Under the pieces are notes generated by a model. It did no database searches and was not told where the DNA came from. It worked only from the letters and a program-made list of their open reading frames with translations. DNA of 64,000 bases from Mameliella sp. CS4 (GTDB lineage: Bacteria; Pseudomonadota; Alphaproteobacteria; Rhodobacterales; Rhodobacteraceae): assembly GCF_019392335.1 (NCBI RefSeq), contig NZ_JAHXRQ010000015.1, forward strand, positions 62,001-126,000, given 5' to 3'. Within the stretch, counting starts at the first letter, position 1, and the number at the start of each line of letters is the position of its first letter. The position numbers and the translations under genes were made by a program. Below are positions 1 to 8,686 of the stretch, one piece after another.

Positions 1-134
1 TCGTTGATTGCCTGCTGGGTCGGCATCTTGCCGTTGTTCTCAGCCGTCAGGGCAAGGATCGCGGTCTCGGTGCGGCGTAGCAGATCGGGGTCGATCTCGG
101 CGTCGGGATTGAAGGTCTTTTCGTGCTTGGACAT
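1..134 (-). CDS. KfrA-like DNA-binding protein, N-terminal fragment (partial)
   Basis: The first 44 codons of a gene that runs off the left edge of the window. The peptide starts MSKHEKTFNPDAEIDPDLLR and continues with a helix and then KMPTQQAIN. That layout resembles the KfrA N-terminal DNA-binding domain, which has a long helix followed by a motif like G-K-x-P-T-x-x-A-V-R. KfrA-type proteins are plasmid or integrated-element autorepressors and structural proteins. A 33-bp palindrome lies 20 bases upstream of the ATG, as expected for self-repression. The assignment is tentative because only the N-terminus is visible and no coiled coil can be checked. Confidence 0.4.
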   Translation of the reverse strand, partial: MSKHEKTFNPDAEIDPDLLRRTETAILALTAENNGKMPTQQAIN

Positions 135-154
135 CTGTCGTCTCCGGCTGGGGT

Positions 155-187
155 GTAATACTCGGTAGCGATATTACCGGGTATTAC
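155..187. promoter_or_regulatory. 33-bp palindromic operator upstream of the KfrA-like gene
   Basis: The left arm GTAATACTCGGTA (155-167) and the right arm TACCGGGTATTAC (175-187) are inverted repeats matching at 12 of 13 positions, separated by 7 bases. The element sits 20 bp before the start codon of the minus-strand partial gene, where a repressor would block transcription. It is AT-rich and stands out in this GC-rich sequence. The binding protein is inferred to be the adjacent gene product. Confidence 0.6.
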
Positions 188-461
188 CGCCCCACGACGG
201 GACGGCAGGAAGGATATTGGTCGAAGCCGAAGCGCCCGGAACCGATCCAACTGTGTTTCTGCAAGGCATCCCGTTGTGGATACAAACTTTTTCCGGACCT
301 TTCGAAAGACGCCAAGATTCTCAAGGTCGGCGGCCTGACAGAAACGCCGCACTGTCGAGGTGATGCTTGCTTTTCATTGTTCTGAAGGAGCCTTGGATTT
401 GTCGCCCCCTTCGAACGACTCCCTATCGCGCCAGTCTTAGCTGGCCCCGACGGCGCCTCGT
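188..461. other. Intergenic stretch, no gene seen
   Basis: About 270 bases between the partial KfrA-like gene and the end of the 683-residue unknown gene. Short open frames here have no recognisable content or ribosome binding site. It may carry the promoter of the KfrA-like gene; nothing else could be supported. Confidence 0.4.
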
Positions 462-2513
462 TCAGGCGGCGATCAGGTCTGAATCGATCATTGCCTCGTT
501 GACCCGCCGAAGGACGTTCAGGACTTTTTCGCGCTGGGATGACAGACCAGTGGCGACGTCATCGGCGCCGGTCGCGCCGCCCAAGATTATCCGCAGCCTC
601 GGCCGCATGTCAGCAACCGGGCTCGACTCGTCCGTTTGGGACTCATCAAGCCAGTCGGCGATCCGGTTCTGGGCGTCGACATCGCCGAACAGGGCGCGCG
701 CCACCAGCGTCAGGGCTTCGAGCTTCGGGGCGCGCTTCGTCACACGGGACAACATCTCCGCGTCCTCGTCGCCCAACGCCCGCTCGAAAGCCGCTGGCAC
801 GCTGGGGAGTTCCGCATGCTCGCCCGCCCAGATGCCGGCCCGCACGGCGAGCAGTTGCGCATACGCAAAGTCCGGCTGCTCTGCCAGTAATTCTCGGACC
901 TCGGCAACAGCGAGGTCGTCCTGACCGGACATAAGCCGCTCCCCCAGCGCCCGCGCAGATGCCAATTCCCGCAATCGGACGACAGTCCTGTCCTCCGCAA
1001 CCTCCGACGCGGTCAGCGCATCTGACGCCGATGTCGGCCGAGTTGCCTGATAGCGCGCGGCGATCAACCCGGGTTTCTCTTCGCGGTCGATTCGCGCTGC
1101 GTAGTCGGCCAAGATCCGGTTTTCTGGGAACTCTTCCACCGCCACTGCCGCCACATGCCGCGCCGCCTCGATCCCGTCGCGATGCGCGGTAAGCCGAATC
1201 CGGAGCGAATGCGTCGCCTCGTCAGCAAGTCCCTCCGGAAAACAATTGTCGACGATCGTCCGCGCTTCCTCGCAACGGTCCAGCGCGATCAACATCTCGG
1301 CGAGTTGATTACGCGCGTCGACATCGAAGGGCAGCCTCCGCACATGCTCCCTCCGCACGATCTCCAACGCTGCAATCGCGCCGCGCGCTTCCAACGCGTC
1401 GGCCCAGAGGGTCCACAACAAAACATTGAACGGCTGCCAGTGGAGCGCGACGCGCGCGAGTTCCTCGGCCCTAACGCACGCCGCTTCGTCGCTTGTCGCG
1501 GCCAGCGCGGTGCCAAGTTGATGCACCGCAGCGACCATGTGCTGGCTGATCCCCGTCGCCCGCACGAACCGGACATGCGCCTGCATGAAGGTCTCAATCG
1601 CCGGCGCCACCTCGCCATAGGACGTAGCTTGCAGCCGTTCGATCAGCGCCTTGCATTCGTCCGGCATCGGCGAACGGTAACCGTCGGCCGGCTGGAAATT
1701 CGGCCTACCCATAACCGCCATTTGCGGGTCGCACGCCCACCAAGCCGGCGGCTCGATTTCTGCGTCTTGGTATTGCTTGGTGCGTAGGAGCGCTGATATC
1801 TCTTTCCGCCATTGAGTGGGGTTGCGCGGATAAACCTTCTTCAACGGCAGCCATTCCGCCGCGAATTCCTGCTCGGAGGGCTTCCGCGCCATCGCCCACT
1901 GGGCCAGCCCCGCAAGCCAAGGCACCTCCGACGTCTGGTGCGCCACCTGCGGCAATCGGCGCAGACCCATCAGCCCAACGTCCAGGTAATCCCCCGGCAA
2001 GACCCCACCAGCCTCGCGGCAGATGTCCATCCAAAGCCGCGTCAGGTCCTCACCGTCGACGACCGGCTGCGTGACCGCCAAGGTCAGCAGGAAGGCCGCC
2101 CGTGCATCCCGTGCCGGCGTGTCAACGAGTCGTGATGTCCAGTCCATCAGCCTGATGCGGTTGTCATGCACCCACAGCGCCGCCTCGCCCGGTGCCAGCG
2201 CGCGGATGATCTCGAAGCTCTCTGAAATCTCTCGGATCAGCCGGCCACGCTTGCGCCGTTCGGCCGGGATCGGCTCGCGCCGCCGCGCGTTCAGCCAGGC
2301 TGTAACTGCGTCACCCAGTCGTGCCCGTGCCGGATCTTCAGCGGCGAGCGGGCCGAACAGCATGCGCGCCGCGTCTGGCGCATCAGCGCGCTCATAGGGC
2401 GGCACCTCGGCATAGCCGCGAATGAGCCGATCGTAGGATGTCTCCGGATCGGCCTCGAAGACCGCGATCCACGGATGGCGTGCACCTTCTGCTATGTCGG
2501 ACGCCAGACCCAT
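462..2513 (-). CDS. Hypothetical protein, helical-repeat (TPR-like), second gene of an unknown two-gene module
   Basis: A 683-residue protein that I do not recognise. It has no signal peptide and no membrane segment. Roughly residues 330-470 look like alpha-helical TPR-type repeats (alternating helices rich in A, L and E, with segments such as ALHWQPFNVLLWTLWADAL and DARNQLAEMLIALDRCEEAR). The rest is also mostly helical and acidic. The ATG overlaps the TGA of the upstream gene by one base (ATGA at 2511-2515 on the minus strand), so the two products are probably translated together and may act together. No catalytic motif was found. A scaffold or sensor subunit of an island-borne system is one possibility, but that is inference from context only. 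Confidence 0.6.
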   Translation of the reverse strand: MGLASDIAEGARHPWIAVFEADPETSYDRLIRGYAEVPPYERADAPDAARMLFGPLAAEDPARARLGDAVTAWLNARRREPIPAERRKRGRLIREISESFEIIRALAPGEAALWVHDNRIRLMDWTSRLVDTPARDARAAFLLTLAVTQPVVDGEDLTRLWMDICREAGGVLPGDYLDVGLMGLRRLPQVAHQTSEVPWLAGLAQWAMARKPSEQEFAAEWLPLKKVYPRNPTQWRKEISALLRTKQYQDAEIEPPAWWACDPQMAVMGRPNFQPADGYRSPMPDECKALIERLQATSYGEVAPAIETFMQAHVRFVRATGISQHMVAAVHQLGTALAATSDEAACVRAEELARVALHWQPFNVLLWTLWADALEARGAIAALEIVRREHVRRLPFDVDARNQLAEMLIALDRCEEARTIVDNCFPEGLADEATHSLRIRLTAHRDGIEAARHVAAVAVEEFPENRILADYAARIDREEKPGLIAARYQATRPTSASDALTASEVAEDRTVVRLRELASARALGERLMSGQDDLAVAEVRELLAEQPDFAYAQLLAVRAGIWAGEHAELPSVPAAFERALGDEDAEMLSRVTKRAPKLEALTLVARALFGDVDAQNRIADWLDESQTDESSPVADMRPRLRIILGGATGADDVATGLSSQREKVLNVLRRVNEAMIDSDLIAA

Positions 2514-3475
2514 CAGGGCATGTCCTCACCAAACTCCGGTCGCCCGGCCGCCGCCGGCTCGTCCAGCAGCGCCAGTCGAAGCTTCAGAAGGTGGTGGTTG
2601 CGCAAGCTCCTAAGCTCCTCTGGCCCCCAAGGCCGTTCGATCAATGCCATAGCTTTAATGTGGCTTCGTTTATACTCTATTTTCGTATGGAGCAGCTCCG
2701 GCTGCAAGCTCTCTTCGCCTCCATCGGTTCGCAATGCCATCGCGCGACCGTAAGGGATCACCTCCGGAGCCGGGAAGTAATACTGCCACGGCTTGGAATC
2801 CAGCACCGTCGGACAGGTCATCGGCACGGCGTCCGCACGCGCTGCGGCTGTAACTTCCCTGACGCTGTAGACCATCATGGCGACCGGGATCGGCGTGCCG
2901 GGCTGCGGCTGGTAGTGTGCGAGCCCCAACCGATCGCGCAGCAAGTGCTGCCAATCTGGGTGCTCGGCGTCGTCCCTTAGACCATCGAGGAACGCAGCAA
3001 AACCTGGACGCTCGTCGCGCTTCCACGTCGCGAGAAATTTATCTATCAAGGCATTCCCCTCAGGGCTGCCGTCTTCCCACGCTTCCTTCAACTTCTCGTA
3101 GTGCTGGAGCAGAACATCAACGCCGTCAGAAGCCGTGAACCCGAAATGCGTTTCCAGTGGGCCACGTAATCCCTCGACACGAACCAGATCCTGCGCTTCA
3201 TCCCGATCGCCCATTCCGGAAGGTCCGAGATCAATTCGGAATGTGTCAGGTGTCTCGCCTTCGATCTCGAGATTTTCCTTTACGTAATCGACATGACCAT
3301 CCATCACCGCTTGGTCACTTGCGCAATCGCCGATGAACGCTTCGAACGTCGCTCTCCGCTCGTCCGAGACCGCTTCCTCGAAAACGTAGTTATCTGCCTT
3401 CGCTCGATACTCTTGCGGCGTGCGCGAACGCAACACGTCCACGCCGTTCTGCAAAGTGGCATTGTTGAACTGCAA
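2513..3475 (-). CDS. Hypothetical protein, first gene of an unknown two-gene module (TTG start)
   Basis: A 320-residue protein of unknown function. It is acidic and soluble, without signal peptide or membrane helices. The start is a TTG at 3475 preceded by GGAGA eight bases upstream; the first in-frame ATG lies many residues downstream, so TTG is preferred. The C-terminal half contains an aromatic segment (PWQYYFPAPEVIPYG) followed by a basic helical tail. It couples by a 1-base overlap to the 683-residue partner. Base composition is somewhat more AT-rich than the flanking chromosome, which together with the nearby KfrA-like gene suggests horizontally acquired DNA. No family was recognised. 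Confidence 0.6.
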   Translation of the reverse strand: MQFNNATLQNGVDVLRSRTPQEYRAKADNYVFEEAVSDERRATFEAFIGDCASDQAVMDGHVDYVKENLEIEGETPDTFRIDLGPSGMGDRDEAQDLVRVEGLRGPLETHFGFTASDGVDVLLQHYEKLKEAWEDGSPEGNALIDKFLATWKRDERPGFAAFLDGLRDDAEHPDWQHLLRDRLGLAHYQPQPGTPIPVAMMVYSVREVTAAARADAVPMTCPTVLDSKPWQYYFPAPEVIPYGRAMALRTDGGEESLQPELLHTKIEYKRSHIKAMALIERPWGPEELRSLRNHHLLKLRLALLDEPAAAGRPEFGEDMP

Positions 3476-4101
3476 GAATATCTCTCCGCCTTACCCCTGT
3501 AGGCCGCCCAGCTGGCTCCCGCAAAATGAATGTGCCGCCATGTGAGGGGATAAGCAAGCCATTGGAAGTCGCAGAAATTTGTCGCTTGCCGGAGTTATCC
3601 TGCCATCAGTCGTTGGAAAATCTGCGCAGCCTCAGGATAGTCCGATTGGCCCGAGACCGTGATCACCATCCGCATCGGCGGTCTCGTGCTGTTCCCAAAC
3701 AAGGGGCCAGCGGGGGTCAGGTTCAGGGCAGCGTGACGACGTGCACACGGAAATGCGTGCCGCAGTGTGATCCGGCAGGCTGAAGCCCGGCAAGGACTGT
3801 AACTTGACCGCTGGACATGATCCGACCCGTGGGGCAAGTGGACGTTAAGTCGTTGCTTTCCGTGAGTCGACTTTTGCCAAGGCGTGGGGCACCTCCCTCT
3901 TTATTTCTTGAGCTTTTCGCGCAGGTGGCGATCCCCTACGGGCTGCCACTTGCTCCTGAAATGAACACCCGCGCAGCTGGGAACAGCTTTCCCAACCAAG
4001 CACTTGTGTCGCTTGCAATCGACGCGTTTTTCGTGGGGGTTCTTGCACCGGTTGCGCCCACGTGGCGCAGACAGGGGACACCCGCCTGCGCCTTGACGTG
4101 G
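3476..4101. other. 626-base stretch without a convincing gene
   Basis: Between the unknown two-gene module and the end of the RND pump gene. Several short frames exist on both strands (for example minus 3595-3837), but none has a ribosome binding site together with recognisable content. The stretch could hold decayed gene ends at the edge of an island. No tRNA, att-like direct repeat or terminator was identified by eye. Confidence 0.4.
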
Positions 4102-7100
4102 TCAGTCCGCGGCCTCCTGCGCCCGGACCAGGCGCAGGTCGTGCAGGATGGCAAAGACCGCTGGGCTGACAAAGAGCGCGAGCAGTGTCGCGCCGGTCAG
4201 GCCGAAGGCGAGGCTGGCCACGATCGGGCGCAGGAATTGCGCTTGGGTGCTTTGTTCGAACAGAAGCGGCCCAAGGCCCACGACTGTCGTCAGCGAGGTC
4301 AGGAAGATCGCGCGAAAGCGGTCGCGCACGGCGGCCTGGCCGGCGGCCAGCATGTCCTCGCCCTCTGCGAAACGTTCCTTCATGAAGGTCACCAGCAGGA
4401 TCGAATCGTTCACCACCACGCCGGCCAGCGTGGCCAGTCCCACCAGGCTGGGCAGGGAAATCTGCAGTCCCAGCGCCATGTGCCCCCACATCACGCCGAT
4501 CAGGCTGAGCGGAATCGCGACAACCACCACGAGGGGCTGCACAAAGCTGCGGAACTGGAACGACAGGATCAGGTAGACCCCGACCAATCCGATCATCATG
4601 TTGCGCGCAAGCGAAGAGCCGGTTGTTGCCGTGTCCTTTGCCTCGCCCAGGATCGTGACGGAGACGCCGGGCCGCTTGTCGGCCAGCCCCGGAAGATAGT
4701 CGGCACGAAGCGCGGCCATCAGCTCGCGTGCGTTGGCGACGGCGGGGTTGATCGCGCCCTGAACGGCCACGGTGCGCTGGCCGTCGATCCGGTTGATCGA
4801 GGCGAACCCGCGCCCCATGCGCACGTCCGCCACCGCCGTCAGCGGCACCAGCGCGCCCTCGGCCCCCGGTACGCGCATCTCCAGGATATCCTGGAGGCTC
4901 ATCCGGTTTTCGTCTGAGAGGCGGGCCACGATGTCCAGCGTACCCAGCCCGTCGCGGACCTCCAGCGGGGAATCGCCCCGGAACCCGGCGCGCAGTTCTG
5001 TCGCAACGGCCTGCGCGCTGACCCCTAGGGCCGAGGCCGCGGCGGGGCGCAGGGTGACGATGTACTCGGTCTTGCCCGGCTGCAGGTCATAGGTCACGTC
5101 GCGCACGCCCTCGAACTCGCGAAAGAACCTGCGCATCTCGCGGGCGGTGGCGCGCAGCGCGTCCAGGTCGTCGCCCTGCAGACGGATGTCGATGGGCTTG
5201 CCGCCGGCGCCGCGCTCCTTGTCGGTGATGCGAAAGGCGGCCATGTCGGGCATCGGACCCACCAGTTTCTTCCACGTGTCGACGATTTGCGTGACCTCGG
5301 TCGTGCGGATGCCGGCGGGCAGCAGCTTGGCGCTGACGGTGGCCATGTGGGCGCCGGTTTCGGGCGTGTCGGCATTGGCGCTGTAGGTGATCGTGTAGCT
5401 CTGGACCAGCGGCTGGCCATCGGGCTGATCGGGGGAAAGATCCGCATTCATCTTGTCCAGCGCCGCGACGACCCGCGCCACCCGCTGTTCCGTACGCTCC
5501 AGGGGCGAGCCCTGCACCAGCAGCAGGCGCGCCTCGACCGTGTCGCTTTCCAGCGCCGGGAAGCTCTGGAACTTGATGAACCCGCCGGTGTAGGGCGCGA
5601 TGGAAAAGAGCACCATGAAAGCGGCGAGGCCCAGCGTGAAATAGCGGTAACGCAGGCTGAGGCCTGACAGGGGCACCACCACGCGGTCGCGCAGCCAGTC
5701 AAACCCGGCATTCACCGCGCGGCTGATCCGGTTGGGCCGCAGTTCACCCGACAGGGAATGGTGCATGTGGCTGGGCAGGATCAGGAAGGCCTCGACCAGG
5801 CTGACGATCAGGGTCATCACCAGCACGATGGGGATGTATTTCAACACCGCCCCGATCTGCCCCTGCATGAAGGCCAGAGGACCGACGATCATCACCGTGG
5901 TCAGGAAAGAGGCGATGACCCCCGGCGCCACCTGCACGGCGCCGTTCACCGTCGCCTGCATCGCGGTTTCTCCCGCCTGCCGTCGGCGCACGATATTTTC
6001 CGAGATGACGATGGCATCGTCCATAAGCAGGCCGATGGCCACCAGCAGCGCGACCATCGTCATCATGTTGATGGTAAGCCCGAAAAGCTGCATCGCAAAG
6101 ATCGTGCCCAGGAAGGAGATCGGCAGGCCCATCGCGACCCAGAACGAGAACCGGAAACCAAAGAACAGCCACATGACGACCAGCACCAGAAGCAGGCCCT
6201 GGATGCCGTTTTCGGCGATGATGCGCAGCCGGTCGCGGATGTTCATCGTGCTGTCCTGCGAGATCGCCAGCGCGATGTTTCCCGGGGCCTCGGCCTGGGC
6301 CTCTGCCATGATCTGGTCCAGCGCGGCCTTGACGCGCAGCGCGTCCTGGCTTGCGCTCTTGTTGACCTGGATGATGGCGGCGCGCTCGCCGTTGTAATAG
6401 GCCGCCTGCGCCGGATCGCTGAACACCAGCGAGATTTTGGCCACTTCGCCCAGTGTGATTTCGGCACCATTGGCCGAGCTGGTCAACGGCAGGCGGGCGA
6501 AATCCCCTATGCTGCGCTTTTCGCCGAGAAAGCGGATCACCGCGTCGCCCTGGCGGCCTTCCAGCGTGCCGGCGGGCATGTCCAGGCTGTTGCGGGTCAA
6601 GAGCGGGCCCAGGTCCGAGATGCGCAGCCCGTGGCGCTGCAGGGCCGCCGCATCCAGTTCGATGACGATCTCGCGGTCGGAAAAGCCCGCGATCTCGACC
6701 TGCGAAATCTCAGGATCGGCGCGCAGCCGTTCCGCCAGCATGTCGGCATAGGCGAGAAGGACATGCGGGTCGTCGGGGCCGGTCACGGCGATGGAGGCGA
6801 CAGAAGCGACCCGTTCGACCACGCGCGTCACCGGGTCCTCGGCCCGTTCGGGAAAGGTGTTGATCCCGTCCACCGCCGCCTTGAGATCGTTGTGAAAGCG
6901 GGTCATGTCCGCGCCTTCCGCGATCTCGGCGGTGATGACCGCCATGTTGTCCCGCGACAGGCAGGACAGTTCCACGAGGTTGTCGATCTTGCGCAGCGGG
7001 TCCTCGGCGACCTGGCAGATCCCGGTTTCCACCTCCGCGGGCGAGGCGCCGGGATAGGCGATGCGGAGCTCGACCAGGCTGGGCGGGGTCAGGGGAAAGG

Positions 7101-7200
7101 TGTCGCGCTGCAGCGTCGGCAGGGCGGCAAGGCCAAGGACGGCCAGCGCCAGCATCAGGATATTGGCGGCGGTCGGATGCAGGGCAAAGAGACGGATCAT
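4102..7200 (-). CDS. RND-family efflux transporter inner-membrane pump
   Basis: A 1032-residue proton-driven efflux pump of the resistance-nodulation-division superfamily (AcrB/MexF-like, HAE1 type). An N-terminal transmembrane helix is followed by a large periplasmic loop, a block of membrane helices from about residue 335, a second periplasmic loop, and a second helix block after about residue 860. The helix-4 signature GLLMDDAIVISENIVRR carries the paired aspartates used in proton relay. The ATG at 7200 overlaps the TGA of the adaptor gene (TGATG) and has GAAGGG upstream; a GTG one codon earlier is less likely. It forms a two-gene operon with the adaptor. No outer-membrane channel gene is adjacent, so the pump probably borrows one. 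The substrate cannot be told. Confidence 0.93.
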   Translation of the reverse strand: MIRLFALHPTAANILMLALAVLGLAALPTLQRDTFPLTPPSLVELRIAYPGASPAEVETGICQVAEDPLRKIDNLVELSCLSRDNMAVITAEIAEGADMTRFHNDLKAAVDGINTFPERAEDPVTRVVERVASVASIAVTGPDDPHVLLAYADMLAERLRADPEISQVEIAGFSDREIVIELDAAALQRHGLRISDLGPLLTRNSLDMPAGTLEGRQGDAVIRFLGEKRSIGDFARLPLTSSANGAEITLGEVAKISLVFSDPAQAAYYNGERAAIIQVNKSASQDALRVKAALDQIMAEAQAEAPGNIALAISQDSTMNIRDRLRIIAENGIQGLLLVLVVMWLFFGFRFSFWVAMGLPISFLGTIFAMQLFGLTINMMTMVALLVAIGLLMDDAIVISENIVRRRQAGETAMQATVNGAVQVAPGVIASFLTTVMIVGPLAFMQGQIGAVLKYIPIVLVMTLIVSLVEAFLILPSHMHHSLSGELRPNRISRAVNAGFDWLRDRVVVPLSGLSLRYRYFTLGLAAFMVLFSIAPYTGGFIKFQSFPALESDTVEARLLLVQGSPLERTEQRVARVVAALDKMNADLSPDQPDGQPLVQSYTITYSANADTPETGAHMATVSAKLLPAGIRTTEVTQIVDTWKKLVGPMPDMAAFRITDKERGAGGKPIDIRLQGDDLDALRATAREMRRFFREFEGVRDVTYDLQPGKTEYIVTLRPAAASALGVSAQAVATELRAGFRGDSPLEVRDGLGTLDIVARLSDENRMSLQDILEMRVPGAEGALVPLTAVADVRMGRGFASINRIDGQRTVAVQGAINPAVANARELMAALRADYLPGLADKRPGVSVTILGEAKDTATTGSSLARNMMIGLVGVYLILSFQFRSFVQPLVVVVAIPLSLIGVMWGHMALGLQISLPSLVGLATLAGVVVNDSILLVTFMKERFAEGEDMLAAGQAAVRDRFRAIFLTSLTTVVGLGPLLFEQSTQAQFLRPIVASLAFGLTGATLLALFVSPAVFAILHDLRLVRAQEAAD

Positions 7201-8504
7201 CACTTGTTGCCCTTCGGCTTGCCCTGGCCACCGGCGGCGGCGGTGATCTGGGCCAGCACCTGTTTGTCCTCCACGGCTTTGACAGCCATTCCGGGGACCG
7301 CGATGGCCGGGTCCGTCACCACCAGCCTGTCGCCCTCGACCAGGCCGTCAGTCACCACGGCGATGTCGCCGATGGTGACCCCTAGGGTCACGGCGCGTTT
7401 TTCCAGCGTCCCCTCGGCACTGACCACCAGCGCCTGGCCGCCGCGCACCGCGTCCAGCGGGGCCACCAGCGCCGGGCGCTTTGGCGCCATCAGGATCACC
7501 TCGACAAAGGTGTTGCGGCGCAGGGGCGGGCGCTTGCCCGCCTCGGCCTGGGCGTAGGGATCGTCGATCCGGACGACAATGGCGGTGCTCTGGGTGCGCG
7601 GGTCAAGCGCCTCTCCGACGCGGTCGACCTTGGCCTCCCACGTTACCAGGTGACCGGGTGCGGGCAGGCGCACGCGGGCCTTCAGGTCCTCGACCGTTGC
7701 GCCGTCTCCCATCATGCGCAGGATCGGCCCGACCCGCCCGATCGAGAATTGCGCGGCGACCTCTGCCGCCTCGATCCCCTCGGCGCTGACCAGCGTCTGG
7801 TTGCGCGTCACCACCTGGCCCAGTTCCGCCGAGACCTCGGCGATCCGGATGTCGTATGGGGCGGTGATCTCGGTGAATTCCAGCGACCGCGCCACGGTCG
7901 CGCGCTGGGCTTTCAGGACGTCGCGCTCTGCGGCGTTCAGCGCCAGCTGGTTCTCGACCTCCACGACCTTGGCGCGAGCGCCCAGTTCGGCGCGCCGGGC
8001 GCTGTCCAGCCGCACCTGCGTCGCCACACCCTGCTCCGTCAGCGTTTCCTGCCGGGCCAGTTCCGACCGGCTGAGATCCAGATCGGCGGTTGCGATCTCC
8101 AGGCTTGCGGCCAGGGTCCGGTCCTTGACGTCCAGCGCGGCCAATTGCGTGTCGATCTGGGCCAGCGACAGCTGCAGTTCGGCATCGTCCAGCCGCAACA
8201 GCAGCGTCCCGCCCGCGATGACGCCGCCATTGGCCAGCCCGTCGGCTTTTTCGATCACCTCGCCATCCACCCGTGCCACGGCGCGCCATTCGCGGGCCGG
8301 GGTGACGGTGCCAAATCCGCTGACGCGCGGAACGAAGTCCACGGGGGCCATCGTCACGACGCGAACCGCGGTTGGCGGACGCTTCACCTCCTTGGCGGCC
8401 GGGGGGCTTTTGAGATCTTCGGAATAGGCCACGGTCAGCGCGCCCAGTGCGACGGGAATGGCAACGGCAAGGCTGCGGGCGATGCCCTTGATAAAGGCTG
8501 ACAT
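7200..8504 (-). CDS. RND efflux periplasmic adaptor (membrane fusion protein)
   Basis: A 434-residue HlyD/AcrA-type adaptor that links the RND pump to an outer-membrane channel. An N-terminal hydrophobic segment (about residues 8-28) acts as a signal or anchor. Next come a lipoyl half-motif, a long alpha-helical hairpin (about residues 125-225, rich in A, E, L and R), the second lipoyl half (ITAPYDIRIAEVSAELGQVV) and beta-barrel and membrane-proximal domains ending in a basic tail. GAGGA precedes the ATG. It overlaps the pump gene by one base, so the two are translationally coupled. Confidence 0.9.
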   Translation of the reverse strand: MSAFIKGIARSLAVAIPVALGALTVAYSEDLKSPPAAKEVKRPPTAVRVVTMAPVDFVPRVSGFGTVTPAREWRAVARVDGEVIEKADGLANGGVIAGGTLLLRLDDAELQLSLAQIDTQLAALDVKDRTLAASLEIATADLDLSRSELARQETLTEQGVATQVRLDSARRAELGARAKVVEVENQLALNAAERDVLKAQRATVARSLEFTEITAPYDIRIAEVSAELGQVVTRNQTLVSAEGIEAAEVAAQFSIGRVGPILRMMGDGATVEDLKARVRLPAPGHLVTWEAKVDRVGEALDPRTQSTAIVVRIDDPYAQAEAGKRPPLRRNTFVEVILMAPKRPALVAPLDAVRGGQALVVSAEGTLEKRAVTLGVTIGDIAVVTDGLVEGDRLVVTDPAIAVPGMAVKAVEDKQVLAQITAAAGGQGKPKGNK

Positions 8505-8644
8505 GGCACAATCCTCATGAACGGCGTGGACCTTGATCGGTCCGGCGCTATCACGTCACGGAAGCCTGCCGCTGGAAACAGCGGACAGCGTCACTGCGAC
8601 AATAAACACATGCGCAAGATAGAATTTTTTTGGAGAGGGGAGTC

Positions 8645-8675
8645 AATGCCGGCCGGAAGGGATTTGGCCGGCATT
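8645..8675 (-). terminator. Stem-loop between the acyl-CoA dehydrogenase and the RND operon
   Basis: A perfect 10-bp inverted repeat (AATGCCGGCC / GGCCGGCATT, arms 8645-8654 and 8666-8675, 11-base loop) just after the stop of the minus-strand acyl-CoA dehydrogenase. On the minus strand it is not followed by a T-run, so it is either a weak terminator or an mRNA-stabilising hairpin. Confidence 0.45.
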
Positions 8676-8686
8676 GCAAGTCTCCT

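Noticed and set aside
3595..3837. 80-codon minus-strand frame as a transposase fragment
   Set aside because: It ends plausibly but shows no catalytic motif, no inverted repeats and no ribosome binding site.
5758..7557. 599-codon plus-strand frame over the RND pump gene
   Set aside because: Histidine-, aspartate- and glutamine-rich nonsense typical of antisense frames; the pump reads cleanly on the other strand.
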